NCBI GenBank assembly: GCA_963794685.1
Contig: CAWCFK010000010.1
Location: 248,001-312,000 of the forward strand
DNA from: CAVTWH01 sp963794685
GTDB lineage: Bacteria > Actinomycetota > Actinomycetes > Mycobacteriales > Micromonosporaceae
Length of the DNA stretch: 64,000 nt
Direction: 5' to 3'
Shown here: piece after piece, positions 21,700 to 29,581 of the stretch
Layout of the letters: every line of letters begins with the position of its first letter
Position numbering within the stretch: position 1 is the stretch's first letter
Position numbers and translations under genes: made by a program
Notes under the pieces: generated by a model
What the model was told of the DNA's origin: nothing
The model's database searches: none
The model's input: only the letters and a program-made list of their open reading frames with translations

Positions 21700-22489
21700 A
21701 TGGCGCGCTACGACTGGGTCACGCTGACCACGGACTACGGCCTGACGGACGGGTTCGTCGCGATGCTGCACGGGGTGCTGGCCGTGGACGCGCCGCACGC
21801 CCGGATCATCGACGTCACCCATCTGGTACCCGCACAGGACGTCACCCGCGGCGCACGGCTGCTCGCCCAGGCGGTCGGATACCTGCCGCCCGCCGTGCAC
21901 GTCGCGGTGGTGGACCCCGGCGTGGGTACGCACCGGCGGGCACTCGCCCTGGCCACCCCCGGCGGCCTGCTGGTCGGCCCGGACAACGGGCTGCTGGTGC
22001 CGGCCGCCACGGTGCTCGGCGGTGTCACCGAGGCCGTCGCGCTCACCAACACCGCCTGGCACCGCGAGCCGACCAGCGCCACCTTCCACGGCCGGGACAT
22101 CTTCGCCCCGGCCGCCGCCCGCCTCGCCACCGGCGCACCCCTGACCGACGCCGGCTACGCCCGTCGACCCGGCCACCCTGACCCGCCTCCCCGACCCGTT
22201 GCTGCGCACCACCCCGGACACCGTCGAAGCCGAGGTCCTCACCGTCGACACCTACGGCAACGTCCAACTCGCCGCCCCCGGCTCCACTGTGGACGGCTGG
22301 CCGGCCCGGATACTCGTGGATGGCCGCCCGGCCGGACTCGGCCGCACCTTCGCCGACGCCGACCCCGGCGCGCCGGTGGTCTTCGTGGACTCGGCCGGCC
22401 AGCTCGCCGTCGCCGTCAACGGCGCCAGCGCCGCCGCCGCACTCCACCTCTCCCCCGGCGACCTCGTCCAACTCCGACCGGCGCGCTGA
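21700..22489 (+). CDS. SAM hydrolase (adenosine-forming, DUF62 family; frameshifted)
   Basis: This S-adenosyl-L-methionine hydrolase (SAM hydroxide adenosyltransferase) is related to fluorinase and chlorinase. The N-domain has WVTLTTDYGLTDGFVAMLHGVL, IIDVTHLVPAQDV, the aspartate in VVDPGVGTHRRALA, GPDNGLLVPA and FHGRDIFAPAAARLA. These supply the Asp-Arg-His set of the hydrolase type. The C-domain, VDTYGNVQLAAPGS to LSPGDLVQLRPAR, is in a second frame that begins near 22162, where one C is in excess. No halogenase-specific loop is evident. The ATG at 21700 lies 6 bp behind TAGGGT (21688-21693), a leaderless promoter. Confidence 0.83.
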
Positions 22490-22521
22490 GGACTGCGACC
22501 CCCGGCCGCTCGGCGGGCTTT

Positions 22522-22552
22522 CGTCGGTGCGACGGGGCAGGATGGTGGGGTG
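22522..22552 (+). promoter_or_regulatory. PafBC-type (RecA-independent) damage promoter of nei2
   Basis: TCGTCGGTG (22521-22529), 8 bp, and CAGGAT (22538-22543), with the GTG start 6 bp later. Sequence and every spacing equal those in front of lhr at 9295-9326, with about 28 of 31 bases identical. This fits the mitomycin-inducible RecA-independent promoter class and predicts a leaderless mRNA. Confidence 0.68.
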
Positions 22553-23338
22553 CCCGAGGGTGACACCGTCTGGAACACCGCGCGACTGCTCGATCCGCTG
22601 GTCGGCGCCGTGATCTCGCGCTCGGATTTCCGGGTGCCGCGATTGGCGACCACCGACCTGGCCGGCGCGACGGTGCTCGCGTCGGCATCGCGGGGCAAGC
22701 ACCTGCTGCTACGGCTGGAGCGCGCCGGTACCGGCTGGACGCTGCACTCGCACCTGCGGATGGACGGCAAGTGGCGGCTGTACCGGCCGGGCGAGCGCTG
22801 GTCGGGTGGCCCGGCGCACCTGCTCCGGGTGGCGCTGCACACGCCGAAGGCGGTCGCCGTCGGGTACCACCTGCATGAGGTGGCCCTGGTCCACACGGGG
22901 CAGGAGGGCGAACTCGTCGGCCACCTCGGACCGGACCTGCTCGGCGCCGACTGGAACGCCGCCGAGGCCGTCCGCCGGCTTTCCACCGACCCCGACCGCC
23001 CGATCGCCGAGGCCCTGCTCGACCAGCGCAACCTCGCCGGCATCGGCAACCTCTACAAGGCGGAAGTGCTGTTCCTGCGCGGCCTGTCGCCGTGGCAGCC
23101 GGTCGCCACGGTGCCGGATCTACCTGCCGTGGTCGACCTCGCGCACCGGCTGCTGCGCTCCAACCGGGGCCGCTGGACCCAGGCCACCACCGGCAGCGTG
23201 CGCCGCGGCGAATCCCAGTGGGTCTACGGCCGACGCGGCGCCCCCTGCCGCCGCTGCGGCACCCTGATCCGCATGGTCGAGCAGGGCGAACGGGTCACCT
23301 ACTGGTGCCCCACCTGCCAACCCGACCGCACTGACTGA
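22550..23338 (+). CDS. nei2: Nei2-type endonuclease VIII (Fpg/Nei DNA glycosylase)
   Basis: This 262-residue bifunctional DNA glycosylase/AP lyase removes oxidised pyrimidines. After initiator removal the protein begins PEGDTVWNTARLL, giving the catalytic Pro2-Glu3. GKHLLLRLE and HLRMDGKW supply the beta-clamp lysine region, and LDQRNLAGIGNLYKAEVLF is the helix-two-turn-helix. A CX2C...CX2C zinc finger (CRRCGTLIRMVEQGERVTYWCPTC) closes the protein. The sequence is of the Nei2 subgroup known from mycobacteria (MPEGDTVW start). The GTG start is set by the leaderless damage-type promoter, so induction by DNA damage is expected. Confidence 0.93.
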   Translation: MPEGDTVWNTARLLDPLVGAVISRSDFRVPRLATTDLAGATVLASASRGKHLLLRLERAGTGWTLHSHLRMDGKWRLYRPGERWSGGPAHLLRVALHTPKAVAVGYHLHEVALVHTGQEGELVGHLGPDLLGADWNAAEAVRRLSTDPDRPIAEALLDQRNLAGIGNLYKAEVLFLRGLSPWQPVATVPDLPAVVDLAHRLLRSNRGRWTQATTGSVRRGESQWVYGRRGAPCRRCGTLIRMVEQGERVTYWCPTCQPDRTD

Positions 23339-23443
23339 CCTGCTGCGGCCGACGATTCCCCCGCCAGACCTGCCGCGTCATGCCGCGACCCACGTCCGAA
23401 ACCGACCCCGGCCACCGAGGGAGTGCGCCTGCGCTCAGCCGCG

Positions 23444-24196
23444 TCAGGCGGGGCGGAATTCGCGGAAGCCGTCGGCCATGCCGCGGAGCAGGTCGGTGGC
23501 CTCGCGGAGGCGACCGAGCGCGGTGGAGTCGACACTGGTGCAGCCGTCCTCGGCCACGCAGCCGGCAGCGGCGGCCACCAACTGCTCGTAGGCGCTCACC
23601 CCGTCGGTGAACTGGCGCAGCAGTTCTGCGTGCGAAGCGGTCAGCCGCTGGTCATTCGGGGCGATGCGGCAGCCGCGCTCGACGGCGGCGGTGCGCTCGC
23701 CCAGGTCCCGCAGCGCCTGCTCAGCGGCGGTGGCGTCGAGGACCACCGACGACGCGGCCGGCCCGAGCCGACTGGTCAGCCCGGCCATCGTGCGCGCCGC
23801 GACATCCAGCCGGCTGAACGCGGCGACCGTGGAGGAGCCCCGGGCCCTGCCCCGCGACTGGAGCCGGCGCAGTTCGGCGAGCGCCCCCTGACCGGCCGGG
23901 AACCGGGCCATCGCCGCGCCCACGTGGTGCAGCGGCCCCCAGAATCCCACCGGATCCGGCTCGGGTACCGGCTGCGCCGCCAACTCGCGCCGGTCACTGA
24001 AACGCCACCAGGCCAGCGCCGCGCTGCCACCGAACAGTGCCGTCCAGATCGCATCCGGCCAGCCCAGCCCCTTATACGGGACGAGCACCACCGACGCTCC
24101 GCCGAACACTCCGGCCAGCACGCTCCAGCGGCGCGCCGAGTTGCGTAGTCGGCGCAGCCGGCGCAGGTGTCGGGTACGCGAGTCCGCCATGCCCAT
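23444..24196 (-). CDS. pspM: phage shock envelope stress response protein PspM
   Basis: This membrane protein of about 250 residues corresponds to the third member of the actinobacterial clgR-pspA-pspM locus (Rv2743c-like). The N-terminus is basic (RHLRRLRRLRNSARRW) and is followed by two hydrophobic segments (SVLAGVFGGASVVLV, WTALFGGSAALAWW). The rest is a helical cytoplasmic region with several Ala/Arg-rich helices. Its start lies 26 bp after the pspA stop codon on the same strand. The family is poorly conserved, so position is a large part of the evidence. It would anchor PspA to the membrane and modulate ClgR. Confidence 0.75.
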   Translation of the reverse strand: MGMADSRTRHLRRLRRLRNSARRWSVLAGVFGGASVVLVPYKGLGWPDAIWTALFGGSAALAWWRFSDRRELAAQPVPEPDPVGFWGPLHHVGAAMARFPAGQGALAELRRLQSRGRARGSSTVAAFSRLDVAARTMAGLTSRLGPAASSVVLDATAAEQALRDLGERTAAVERGCRIAPNDQRLTASHAELLRQFTDGVSAYEQLVAAAAGCVAEDGCTSVDSTALGRLREATDLLRGMADGFREFRPA

Positions 24197-24222
24197 CCCC
24201 TCCGCGCCGGCCGCGCGCCGAC

Positions 24223-25065
24223 TCAGCCGGCCGCCTGGTCCTTGTCCTTGGCCAAGTTGGCCCGGATCTCGTCGAGCCGGGACACGCTGGCGTCCTTCTG
24301 CCCGCCGGCGACGCTGGGCTGGGCCGGCGCGCTGGAGAGCTGGTCACCGGCCATGCTGGCCCGGATCTGGTCGAGCCGGGACGACCCGGCCATGTCCAGG
24401 GTGGACTTCTGCACTTCGAGCATGCGGCCCTCGACCGAGGTGGAGGCGAGTTCGGCACGCCCCATCGCGGTGGCGTACCGGCGCTCGATCTTCTCCCGCA
24501 CCTCGTCCAGTGACGGGGTGTTGCCGGGGGCGGCGAGCTGGCTCATCCCCTCCAGCGAGGAGGCCACCTGCTCCTGCATCTTGGCCTGCTCGAGCTGGCT
24601 GAGCAGCTTGGTCCGCTCGGCGAGCTTCTGCTGCAGGATGTGCGCGTTGTTCTCGACCGCCTTGCGGGCCTGCCCGGCGGCGGAGAGCGCCTGGTCGTGC
24701 AGGACCTTCAGGTCCTCCATCGACTGCTCGGAGGAGACCAGCTGGGTGGCGAACGTCTGGGCGGTCTGCTCGTACTTGACCGCCTCCTCCTCGTTGCCGC
24801 CGGCCCGCGCCTTGTCCGCGATCACCAGCGCCTGCCGGGCCGAGGCCTGCAGCTTGGTGACCTCGTCCATGGTCCGGGACAGTCGCATCTCGAGCTGCCG
24901 CTGGTTGCCGATCACCGCGGCCGCCTGCTGCACGAGGGCCTGGTGCTGCCGCTGCGCGTCCTCGATCGCCTGTTGGATCTGCACCTTCGGGTCGGCGTAC
25001 TCGTCGATCTTGGCGCCGAACAGTGCCATTAGGTAACGCCAACCCTTGACGAACGGGTTCGCCAT
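24223..25065 (-). CDS. pspA: PspA/IM30 membrane-stress protein
   Basis: This 280-residue PspA/IM30 (ESCRT-III-like) protein starts MANPFVKGWRYLMALFGAKIDEYADPKVQIQQAIEDAQRQ, with the amphipathic N-helix that binds stressed membranes, followed by the long coiled-coil hairpin (residues about 30-220). The tail has two similar segments SRLDQIRASMAG and SRLDEIRANLAK, an actinobacterial C-terminal extension. It senses membrane damage, forms rods on the membrane and, in actinobacteria, sequesters ClgR. A good ribosome-binding site (AGAGGAA) precedes the ATG. Confidence 0.93.
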   Translation of the reverse strand: MANPFVKGWRYLMALFGAKIDEYADPKVQIQQAIEDAQRQHQALVQQAAAVIGNQRQLEMRLSRTMDEVTKLQASARQALVIADKARAGGNEEEAVKYEQTAQTFATQLVSSEQSMEDLKVLHDQALSAAGQARKAVENNAHILQQKLAERTKLLSQLEQAKMQEQVASSLEGMSQLAAPGNTPSLDEVREKIERRYATAMGRAELASTSVEGRMLEVQKSTLDMAGSSRLDQIRASMAGDQLSSAPAQPSVAGGQKDASVSRLDEIRANLAKDKDQAAG

Positions 25066-25329
25066 CTCTGCGGTTCCTCTCGGCCTTCGTCAGTTGGTCA
25101 TGTCACGTCAAACGAGCCGGGCGCGAGCCGGGCTTGTTCTATCGTGTCAGGCCGTGGCCAGCGCCCCGGACCGCCCCTGGGGCACGGTGTCGCTCCAGTG
25201 TCCTGCGCGGGCCACCGCGGGCCAAGCGCGACCCGGCGACCGTCCACCCGTGGAGTATCCCCCACCACAGCGACACCGGGCACCCCACCGATCACGCTGG
25301 ATCGACGGTGGCCGGGACCGGGTCGGCCC
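25066..25329. other. 264-bp spacer between clgR and pspA
   Basis: No ORF with family resemblance is visible here. The minus strand near 25138-25146 reads GATAGAACA, a possible -10 (TAGAAC) for pspA. The GCGCGAGCC / GGCTCGCGC stretch at about 25107-25125 could be a hairpin or a ClgR-type GC-rich site. The length suggests a separate pspA promoter in addition to read-through from clgR. Confidence 0.3.
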
Positions 25330-25971
25330 TCAGACCGGCAGCAGGGCGTCCGGGCCACGGTCGGTGGGGCGGCGATTGGTCCGGGTGGAGAGCAGAGTGG
25401 TCCGCAGCGGGCCGTCCTGGCGCACCGTGACCGCGACGTCGCCGTCCACCGTGGTGCTGCTGGTGAGTACCGGCCGGGGGGTGGTGGCCTTCGCGACCGG
25501 CGTCGGCCGCGCGGCACGCCCCGGCGCCGCCAGTCGGGCGGCAGCCGCCGGCACCGGCGATTCTGGCGTCGAACCATCCGCGGGTACGAGCTCGGTGGCG
25601 CCCCGCTCGGCCGGAGCGCCCTGGCTGGCAACCCCGGCGGGCACGGCCGGCTGGGTCGGCACTGCGGTGCCGCGTTCGACGGTGCCGCGTTCGACGGTGC
25701 CGCGTTCGACGGTGCCGCGTTCGATGTGGGTGCCGCGTTCGACGTGTTCGACTGTGTAGCTGACGTCGCGCAGGAGTTCGGACAGTTGGGCGCCGAGGGC
25801 CTCACAGATCGCGCTGAGCAGCTCCGAAGAGGGCTCCTTCTGACCGCGCTCAACCTCCGAGAGGTAACCCAGGCTGACATTCGCGGCGGTGGAGACCTCA
25901 CGCAGCGTGCGGTGCTGGGCCTGCCGGCGCGCTCGCAGAGCGTCACCGATCACCCGACGGAGCAGGACCAT
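25330..25971 (-). CDS. clgR: ClgR-type XRE regulator with VERGT repeats
   Basis: The XRE helix-turn-helix (VIGDALRARRQAQHRTLREVSTAANVSLGYLSEVERGQKEPSSELLSAICEALG, residues 6-58) matches ClgR, the activator of clp proteases and psp genes in actinobacteria, and it stands directly upstream of pspA. M29 of the longest frame (25971) is used because the conserved start is VLLRRVIGD. After LLRDVSYTVEHVERGTHI comes a tandem run of VERGT units. A long Ala/Pro/Thr-rich region and an extra C-terminal segment (VDGDVAVTVRQDGPLRTTLLS) make it about twice the length of usual ClgR (about 110 residues). Confidence 0.87.
   Translation of the reverse strand: MVLLRRVIGDALRARRQAQHRTLREVSTAANVSLGYLSEVERGQKEPSSELLSAICEALGAQLSELLRDVSYTVEHVERGTHIERGTVERGTVERGTVERGTAVPTQPAVPAGVASQGAPAERGATELVPADGSTPESPVPAAAARLAAPGRAARPTPVAKATTPRPVLTSSTTVDGDVAVTVRQDGPLRTTLLSTRTNRRPTDRGPDALLPV
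25672..25745. repeat. 15-bp tandem repeat encoding VERGT in clgR
   Basis: The unit TGCCGCGTTCGACGG is repeated about four times with near-perfect copies and one diverged flank. On the coding strand it gives VERGT-VERGT-VERGT. The copy number could easily vary by slippage without disturbing the frame because the unit is 15 bp. Confidence 0.85.
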
Positions 25972-26112
25972 CCGCACCCCCTCAACGCCACACGCCGCAG
26001 GCTTTGCAACCAACGGCTGACTGCCACGGTACCCGGTCAAGCCAGCTCCGCCCACACCGGAGCCGACGGGTACCGCAACCGGAATGGATCTGTAGCCATT
26101 CCCGGGGTGCGC

Positions 26113-26664
26113 TCAGAGTTGTTCGGCGAGCAGCCGCAGGGCCGCTGCCACCGTCGCCGCCCGGATCTCCGCCCGGTCGCCGGCGAGCGCCAGGCCGGTG
26201 GCGAGCACCGAGCCGTCCGGCCGGGCCAGCCCGAGGTAGACGGTGCCGACCGGGGTGCCGTCCTGCGGATCCGGGCCGGCCACGCCGGTGGTCGCCAGGC
26301 CCCAACTCGCCACGCACCGGCTGCGCGCGCCGCGGGCCAGCCAGACCGCGACGTCCGGGTCCACCGGGCCACGCTGGGCCAGCAGGTCCGCGGGTACGCC
26401 GGCCAGGCTGTGCTTGAGATCGGTGGCGTAGACCACCAGCCCGCCCCGGAACACGGTGCTGCTCCCCGGTACCGAGACGATCCGGGCAGCGAGCAGCCCG
26501 CCGGTCAGCGACTCGGCCACCGCCACCGTCTGCCCGCGTTCACGCAGCCGCGCCAACAGCGCGGTCACGTCCGGCTCCCCACTGCCCGCGCCAGGCTCCT
26601 GGCCCGCACCAGCCGTCCCCGGGTCGTGGCCGGCCAACTCCGCGGCAATCTCGGACAGCTCCAC
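26113..26664 (-). CDS. cinA: CinA C-terminal-domain nicotinamide-nucleotide amidase
   Basis: This stand-alone CinA C-terminal (PncC-like) domain has 183 residues. Its features are TVAVAESLTGGLLAARIVSVPGSSTVFRGGLVVYATDLKHSLAGV, the serine in AESLTGG, and ATTGVAGPDPQDGTPVGTVYLGLA. The enzyme deamidates nicotinamide mononucleotide and is often co-transcribed with pgsA and clgR in actinobacteria, as here. GTG 26664 lies 10 bp after the pgsA stop. An N-terminal Gly/Ala-rich stretch of about 30 residues precedes the domain. Confidence 0.9.
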   Translation of the reverse strand: MELSEIAAELAGHDPGTAGAGQEPGAGSGEPDVTALLARLRERGQTVAVAESLTGGLLAARIVSVPGSSTVFRGGLVVYATDLKHSLAGVPADLLAQRGPVDPDVAVWLARGARSRCVASWGLATTGVAGPDPQDGTPVGTVYLGLARPDGSVLATGLALAGDRAEIRAATVAAALRLLAEQL

Positions 26665-26673
26665 GGTCGGCGC

Positions 26674-27411
26674 TCACACTCCCGGACGGCTGGCGCGTCG
26701 CAGCCGGACCGCACGCAGCACGTAGTCGGCGCCGGTGACCACCGTGACCACCACTGCGGCGGCCATCACCAACTGCCCGACCACCGCGAGGGGATCCGGG
26801 AAGGGCGCCAGATACCAGCCGATCGCCACGATCTGCAGGGTGGTTTTGATCTTTCCGCCCCGGCTGGCCGGGATCACCCCGTGCCGGATCACCCAGAACC
26901 GCAGCAGGGTCACCCCGAACTCGCGGGCCAGGATCACCACGGTGACCCACCACGGCAGCTGGTCGTACCAGGACAGCAACACCAGCGCCGAACCGGTCAG
27001 CGCCTTGTCCGCGATCGGGTCGGCGACCTTGCCGAAGGAGGTGACCAGGCCGTAGGTGCGGGCGATCCAGCCGTCCACGAAGTCGGTCAGCGAGGCCACC
27101 GAGAAGGTCACACAGGCCACCACCCGCAACCCCGGGTGGGTCATCTGGGATGCCACGGTGACGGCGACGAACACCGGGATCAGCACGATCCGCAGCGCGG
27201 TCAAGGCGTTCGCCATGTTGAGCACCGGTGCCGGGCGCGTCATCGCCACCACCCCCGCGTCGGCCGGCAGCACCGGCCCGAGCATCACCGGATCGGCTGC
27301 CACCGCCGGTCCGGTCGGTTCCGCGATTCGATCTTCGGTTGGCAGCTGTTGCGAGGCCACCGCTGCCGGGGTCGGTTCCAGGGTCGCCGGCGGGACGGGC
27401 TCGGCGGTCAT
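26674..27411 (-). CDS. pgsA: CDP-diacylglycerol-glycerol-3-phosphate 3-phosphatidyltransferase
   Basis: This CDP-alcohol phosphatidyltransferase makes phosphatidylglycerophosphate in the membrane. The signature D-X2-DG-X2-AR-X8-G-X3-D-X3-D is intact in DFVDGWIARTYGLVTSFGKVADPIADK. NMANALTALRIVLIPVFV begins the core, and about six membrane segments follow. The N-terminus carries an additional Pro/Ala-rich stretch of some 55 residues not needed for the fold. Its ATG overlaps the rimO stop by 4 bp, so the two are translationally coupled. Confidence 0.92.
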   Translation of the reverse strand: MTAEPVPPATLEPTPAAVASQQLPTEDRIAEPTGPAVAADPVMLGPVLPADAGVVAMTRPAPVLNMANALTALRIVLIPVFVAVTVASQMTHPGLRVVACVTFSVASLTDFVDGWIARTYGLVTSFGKVADPIADKALTGSALVLLSWYDQLPWWVTVVILAREFGVTLLRFWVIRHGVIPASRGGKIKTTLQIVAIGWYLAPFPDPLAVVGQLVMAAAVVVTVVTGADYVLRAVRLRRASRPGV

Positions 27412-28925
27412 GGCCGACCGGTCCGCACCGGCGCACCGGCGGTCGCCAGCGGCTGGCCGGCCGGTCGCGCCGCGGAGATCAACTCCGTGGTACGGGCCAC
27501 CAGGTCCACGCCCTCGGTACCGGTCACCACCGCCCGGACAAGATCGCCCGGGGCCACGTCGAGGCCGCCGGTCAGGGTCACCGAGCCGTCCACCTCGGGC
27601 GCCTGGTGCTCGGCCCGGCCCTCGACCACGCCGTCCTCGACGCTGTCCACCAGTACCTCGAGCACGCTGCCCAGCCGATCCTCGGCGCGCTGCGCGCACA
27701 ACTCCTCGACCAGCGCGGAAAGCTTGTCGTAGCGGCGCTTCACGGTGGCCGACGAGATCTTGCCGGTCATCCCGGCCGCCTCGGTACCGTCCTCGTCGCT
27801 GTAGTCGAAGACGCCGACCGCGTCGAGGCGGGCCTCGGTGAGGAACCGCTCCAGCTCCAGATAGTCGGCACGGGACTCACCCGGGAAGCCGACGATGAAG
27901 TTGCTGCGGGCGCCGGCCTGCGGGGCGATCGCCCGAGCGCTGGCCAGCAGGTCCAGGAAGCGCTCGGTGGAGCCGAACCGGCGCATCCGGCGCAGCACCG
28001 GCTCGGAGGAGTGCTGGAAGGACAGGTCGAAGTAGGCGGCCACGCCCGGCGTGTTCGCGATCACCTCGACCAGCCCCGGTCGGGTCTCGGCCGGCTGCAG
28101 GTAGGAGGCGCGTACCCGGACGATGCCGTCGAGCGCGGCGAGCTGCGGCAGCAGCTTCTCCAGCGCCCGCGGGTCACCGAGGTCCTTGCCGTACGAGGTG
28201 GAGTTCTCGCTCACCAGTACCAGCTCGCGGACGCCCTGCCCGGCCAGCCACTCGGCCTCGGCGAGCAGCTCGTCCGGGGTACGCGAGACGAACGCGCCAC
28301 GGAACGACGGGATGGCACAGAAGGCGCAGCGCCGGTCACAGCCACTGGCCAGCTTGAGCGAGGCGACCGGGCCCCCGGTCAGCCGCTGGCGCAGCACCGG
28401 ACGCAGGTGCGCGGGGGTGTGCTCGTCGACGATCGGGGCGCTGTGCCCCGGGATCACCACGTTGCTGTCCCGGCGGCCGACCGGGGTCAACGGCAGCAGG
28501 GTGCGCCGGTCCCGGGGGGTGTGCGACTCGACCTGCTCGCCGGCCGCGATCGCCGTCAGCCGGGCGGCGATGTCCGGGTAGTGGTCGAAGCCGAGCACTG
28601 CGGCCGCCTCGGGCAGGCTGTCGGCCAGCTCCCGGCCGTAGCGCTCGGCCATGCAGCCGGTGGCCACCACCTTCGCCCCGGTGCCGGCGGCCGCCAGCAG
28701 GGTGTCGATCGAGTCCTGTTTCGCCTTCTCGACGAACCCGCAGGTGTTCACCAGCACCACGTCGGCATTGCTGCCATCGGTGCTGACCTGCCAGCCACCG
28801 GCCGAGAGGCGGGCCGCCAACTCCTCCGAATCCACCTCGTTACGGGCGCAGCCGAGGGTGAGCAGCGCCACACTGCGCCCGGCAGGGGCAGCGGCGTCGG
28901 ACGAAGGGGTACGTGGCTCGGACAC
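27408..28925 (-). CDS. rimO: ribosomal protein S12 methylthiotransferase RimO
   Basis: This radical-SAM methylthiotransferase (505 residues) modifies an aspartate of ribosomal protein S12. The UPF0004 N-domain has ALLTLGCARNEVDSEELAARLS and VNTCGFVEKAKQDSIDTLL, with cysteines for the auxiliary cluster. The radical-SAM motif CX3CX2C is in ASGCDRRCAFCAIPSFRG. A C-terminal TRAM domain ends the protein. GTG 28925 is placed 6 bp after TACCCT (28932-28937, minus strand), a leaderless promoter that also drives pgsA. Confidence 0.94.
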   Translation of the reverse strand: MSEPRTPSSDAAAPAGRSVALLTLGCARNEVDSEELAARLSAGGWQVSTDGSNADVVLVNTCGFVEKAKQDSIDTLLAAAGTGAKVVATGCMAERYGRELADSLPEAAAVLGFDHYPDIAARLTAIAAGEQVESHTPRDRRTLLPLTPVGRRDSNVVIPGHSAPIVDEHTPAHLRPVLRQRLTGGPVASLKLASGCDRRCAFCAIPSFRGAFVSRTPDELLAEAEWLAGQGVRELVLVSENSTSYGKDLGDPRALEKLLPQLAALDGIVRVRASYLQPAETRPGLVEVIANTPGVAAYFDLSFQHSSEPVLRRMRRFGSTERFLDLLASARAIAPQAGARSNFIVGFPGESRADYLELERFLTEARLDAVGVFDYSDEDGTEAAGMTGKISSATVKRRYDKLSALVEELCAQRAEDRLGSVLEVLVDSVEDGVVEGRAEHQAPEVDGSVTLTGGLDVAPGDLVRAVVTGTEGVDLVARTTELISAARPAGQPLATAGAPVRTGRP

Positions 28926-29120
28926 TCACCGAGGGTACCGGGCCGGCGTCGGGTGTGTGGACACCGACCGCCCTGCTCACGCCGGTTAGCTGCACCACCA
29001 TCCCGGGCCGGGTACGCGGGCAGTGGCTAGCCTGGGATGCCTGGCGTGGCCCGTCCCGGTCGCGCCCCGGACGAGAGCCCGCCGTACCCGGTCCGACGAC
29101 GGCGCGCAGGAACCTCTGTG

Positions 29121-29372
29121 ATGTCCCAACTTCTGCAGATCATCGGTGCTCTCCTGGTCCTCAGCGGCTTCGCTGCCAGCCAACTCGGCCGGCTGGACCC
29201 CCGCACCGTCGGGTACCTCCTGGTCAATTTCGTCGGCTCGGCGCTGCTGGCCGCGCTGGCGCTGGCCCACCACGAGTGGGGCTTCCTGCTCCTGGAGGGC
29301 GTCTGGGCCCTGGTCTCCGCAGCCGGCCTGCTCCGCGCCGCCCACGCCCGCAAGACCCCCGCGCCCCGCTAG
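29121..29372 (+). CDS. CBU_0592-family small membrane protein
   Basis: This 83-residue protein has three predicted membrane helices: LLQIIGALLVLSGFAASQLG, GYLLVNFVGSALLAALALAH and GFLLLEGVWALVSAAGLLRAAH. The pattern, including the conserved histidine-glutamate pair HHEWGFLLLEG, matches the CBU_0592 family of small bacterial membrane proteins of unknown role. ATG 29121 is favoured by a GCAGGA ribosome-binding site. The frame is open further upstream to 29037, but that part has no family resemblance. Confidence 0.82.
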   Translation: MSQLLQIIGALLVLSGFAASQLGRLDPRTVGYLLVNFVGSALLAALALAHHEWGFLLLEGVWALVSAAGLLRAAHARKTPAPR

Positions 29373-29581
29373 AACCTCCCCGCCCACGGGCCACGCCGCC
29401 CCACACGCCTGCCCAGCAACGCACCGCGCCCTATATCGAGCGGCGCGACACTGCGTAGCACGCTGTGGATAACCTCCGGACGAGTGGGCGATTAGCGTTG
29501 TCGTGAGTGGCTCGGGGAGCCCGACATCCGCCACTCGCCGGAACAGCAACCCGGGAAGGCCGGGCGGCGACCCGAGGAGGA

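Noticed and set aside
21700..22489. A fluorinase or chlorinase (SAM halogenase)
   Set aside because: The visible residues fit the Asp-Arg-His set of SAM hydrolases, no halogenase-type inserted loop is seen, and there are no fluorometabolite genes nearby.
29037..29120. N-terminal extension of the CBU_0592-family protein
   Set aside because: The extra 28 residues are Arg/Pro-rich without family similarity, and a ribosome-binding site fits the ATG at 29121.
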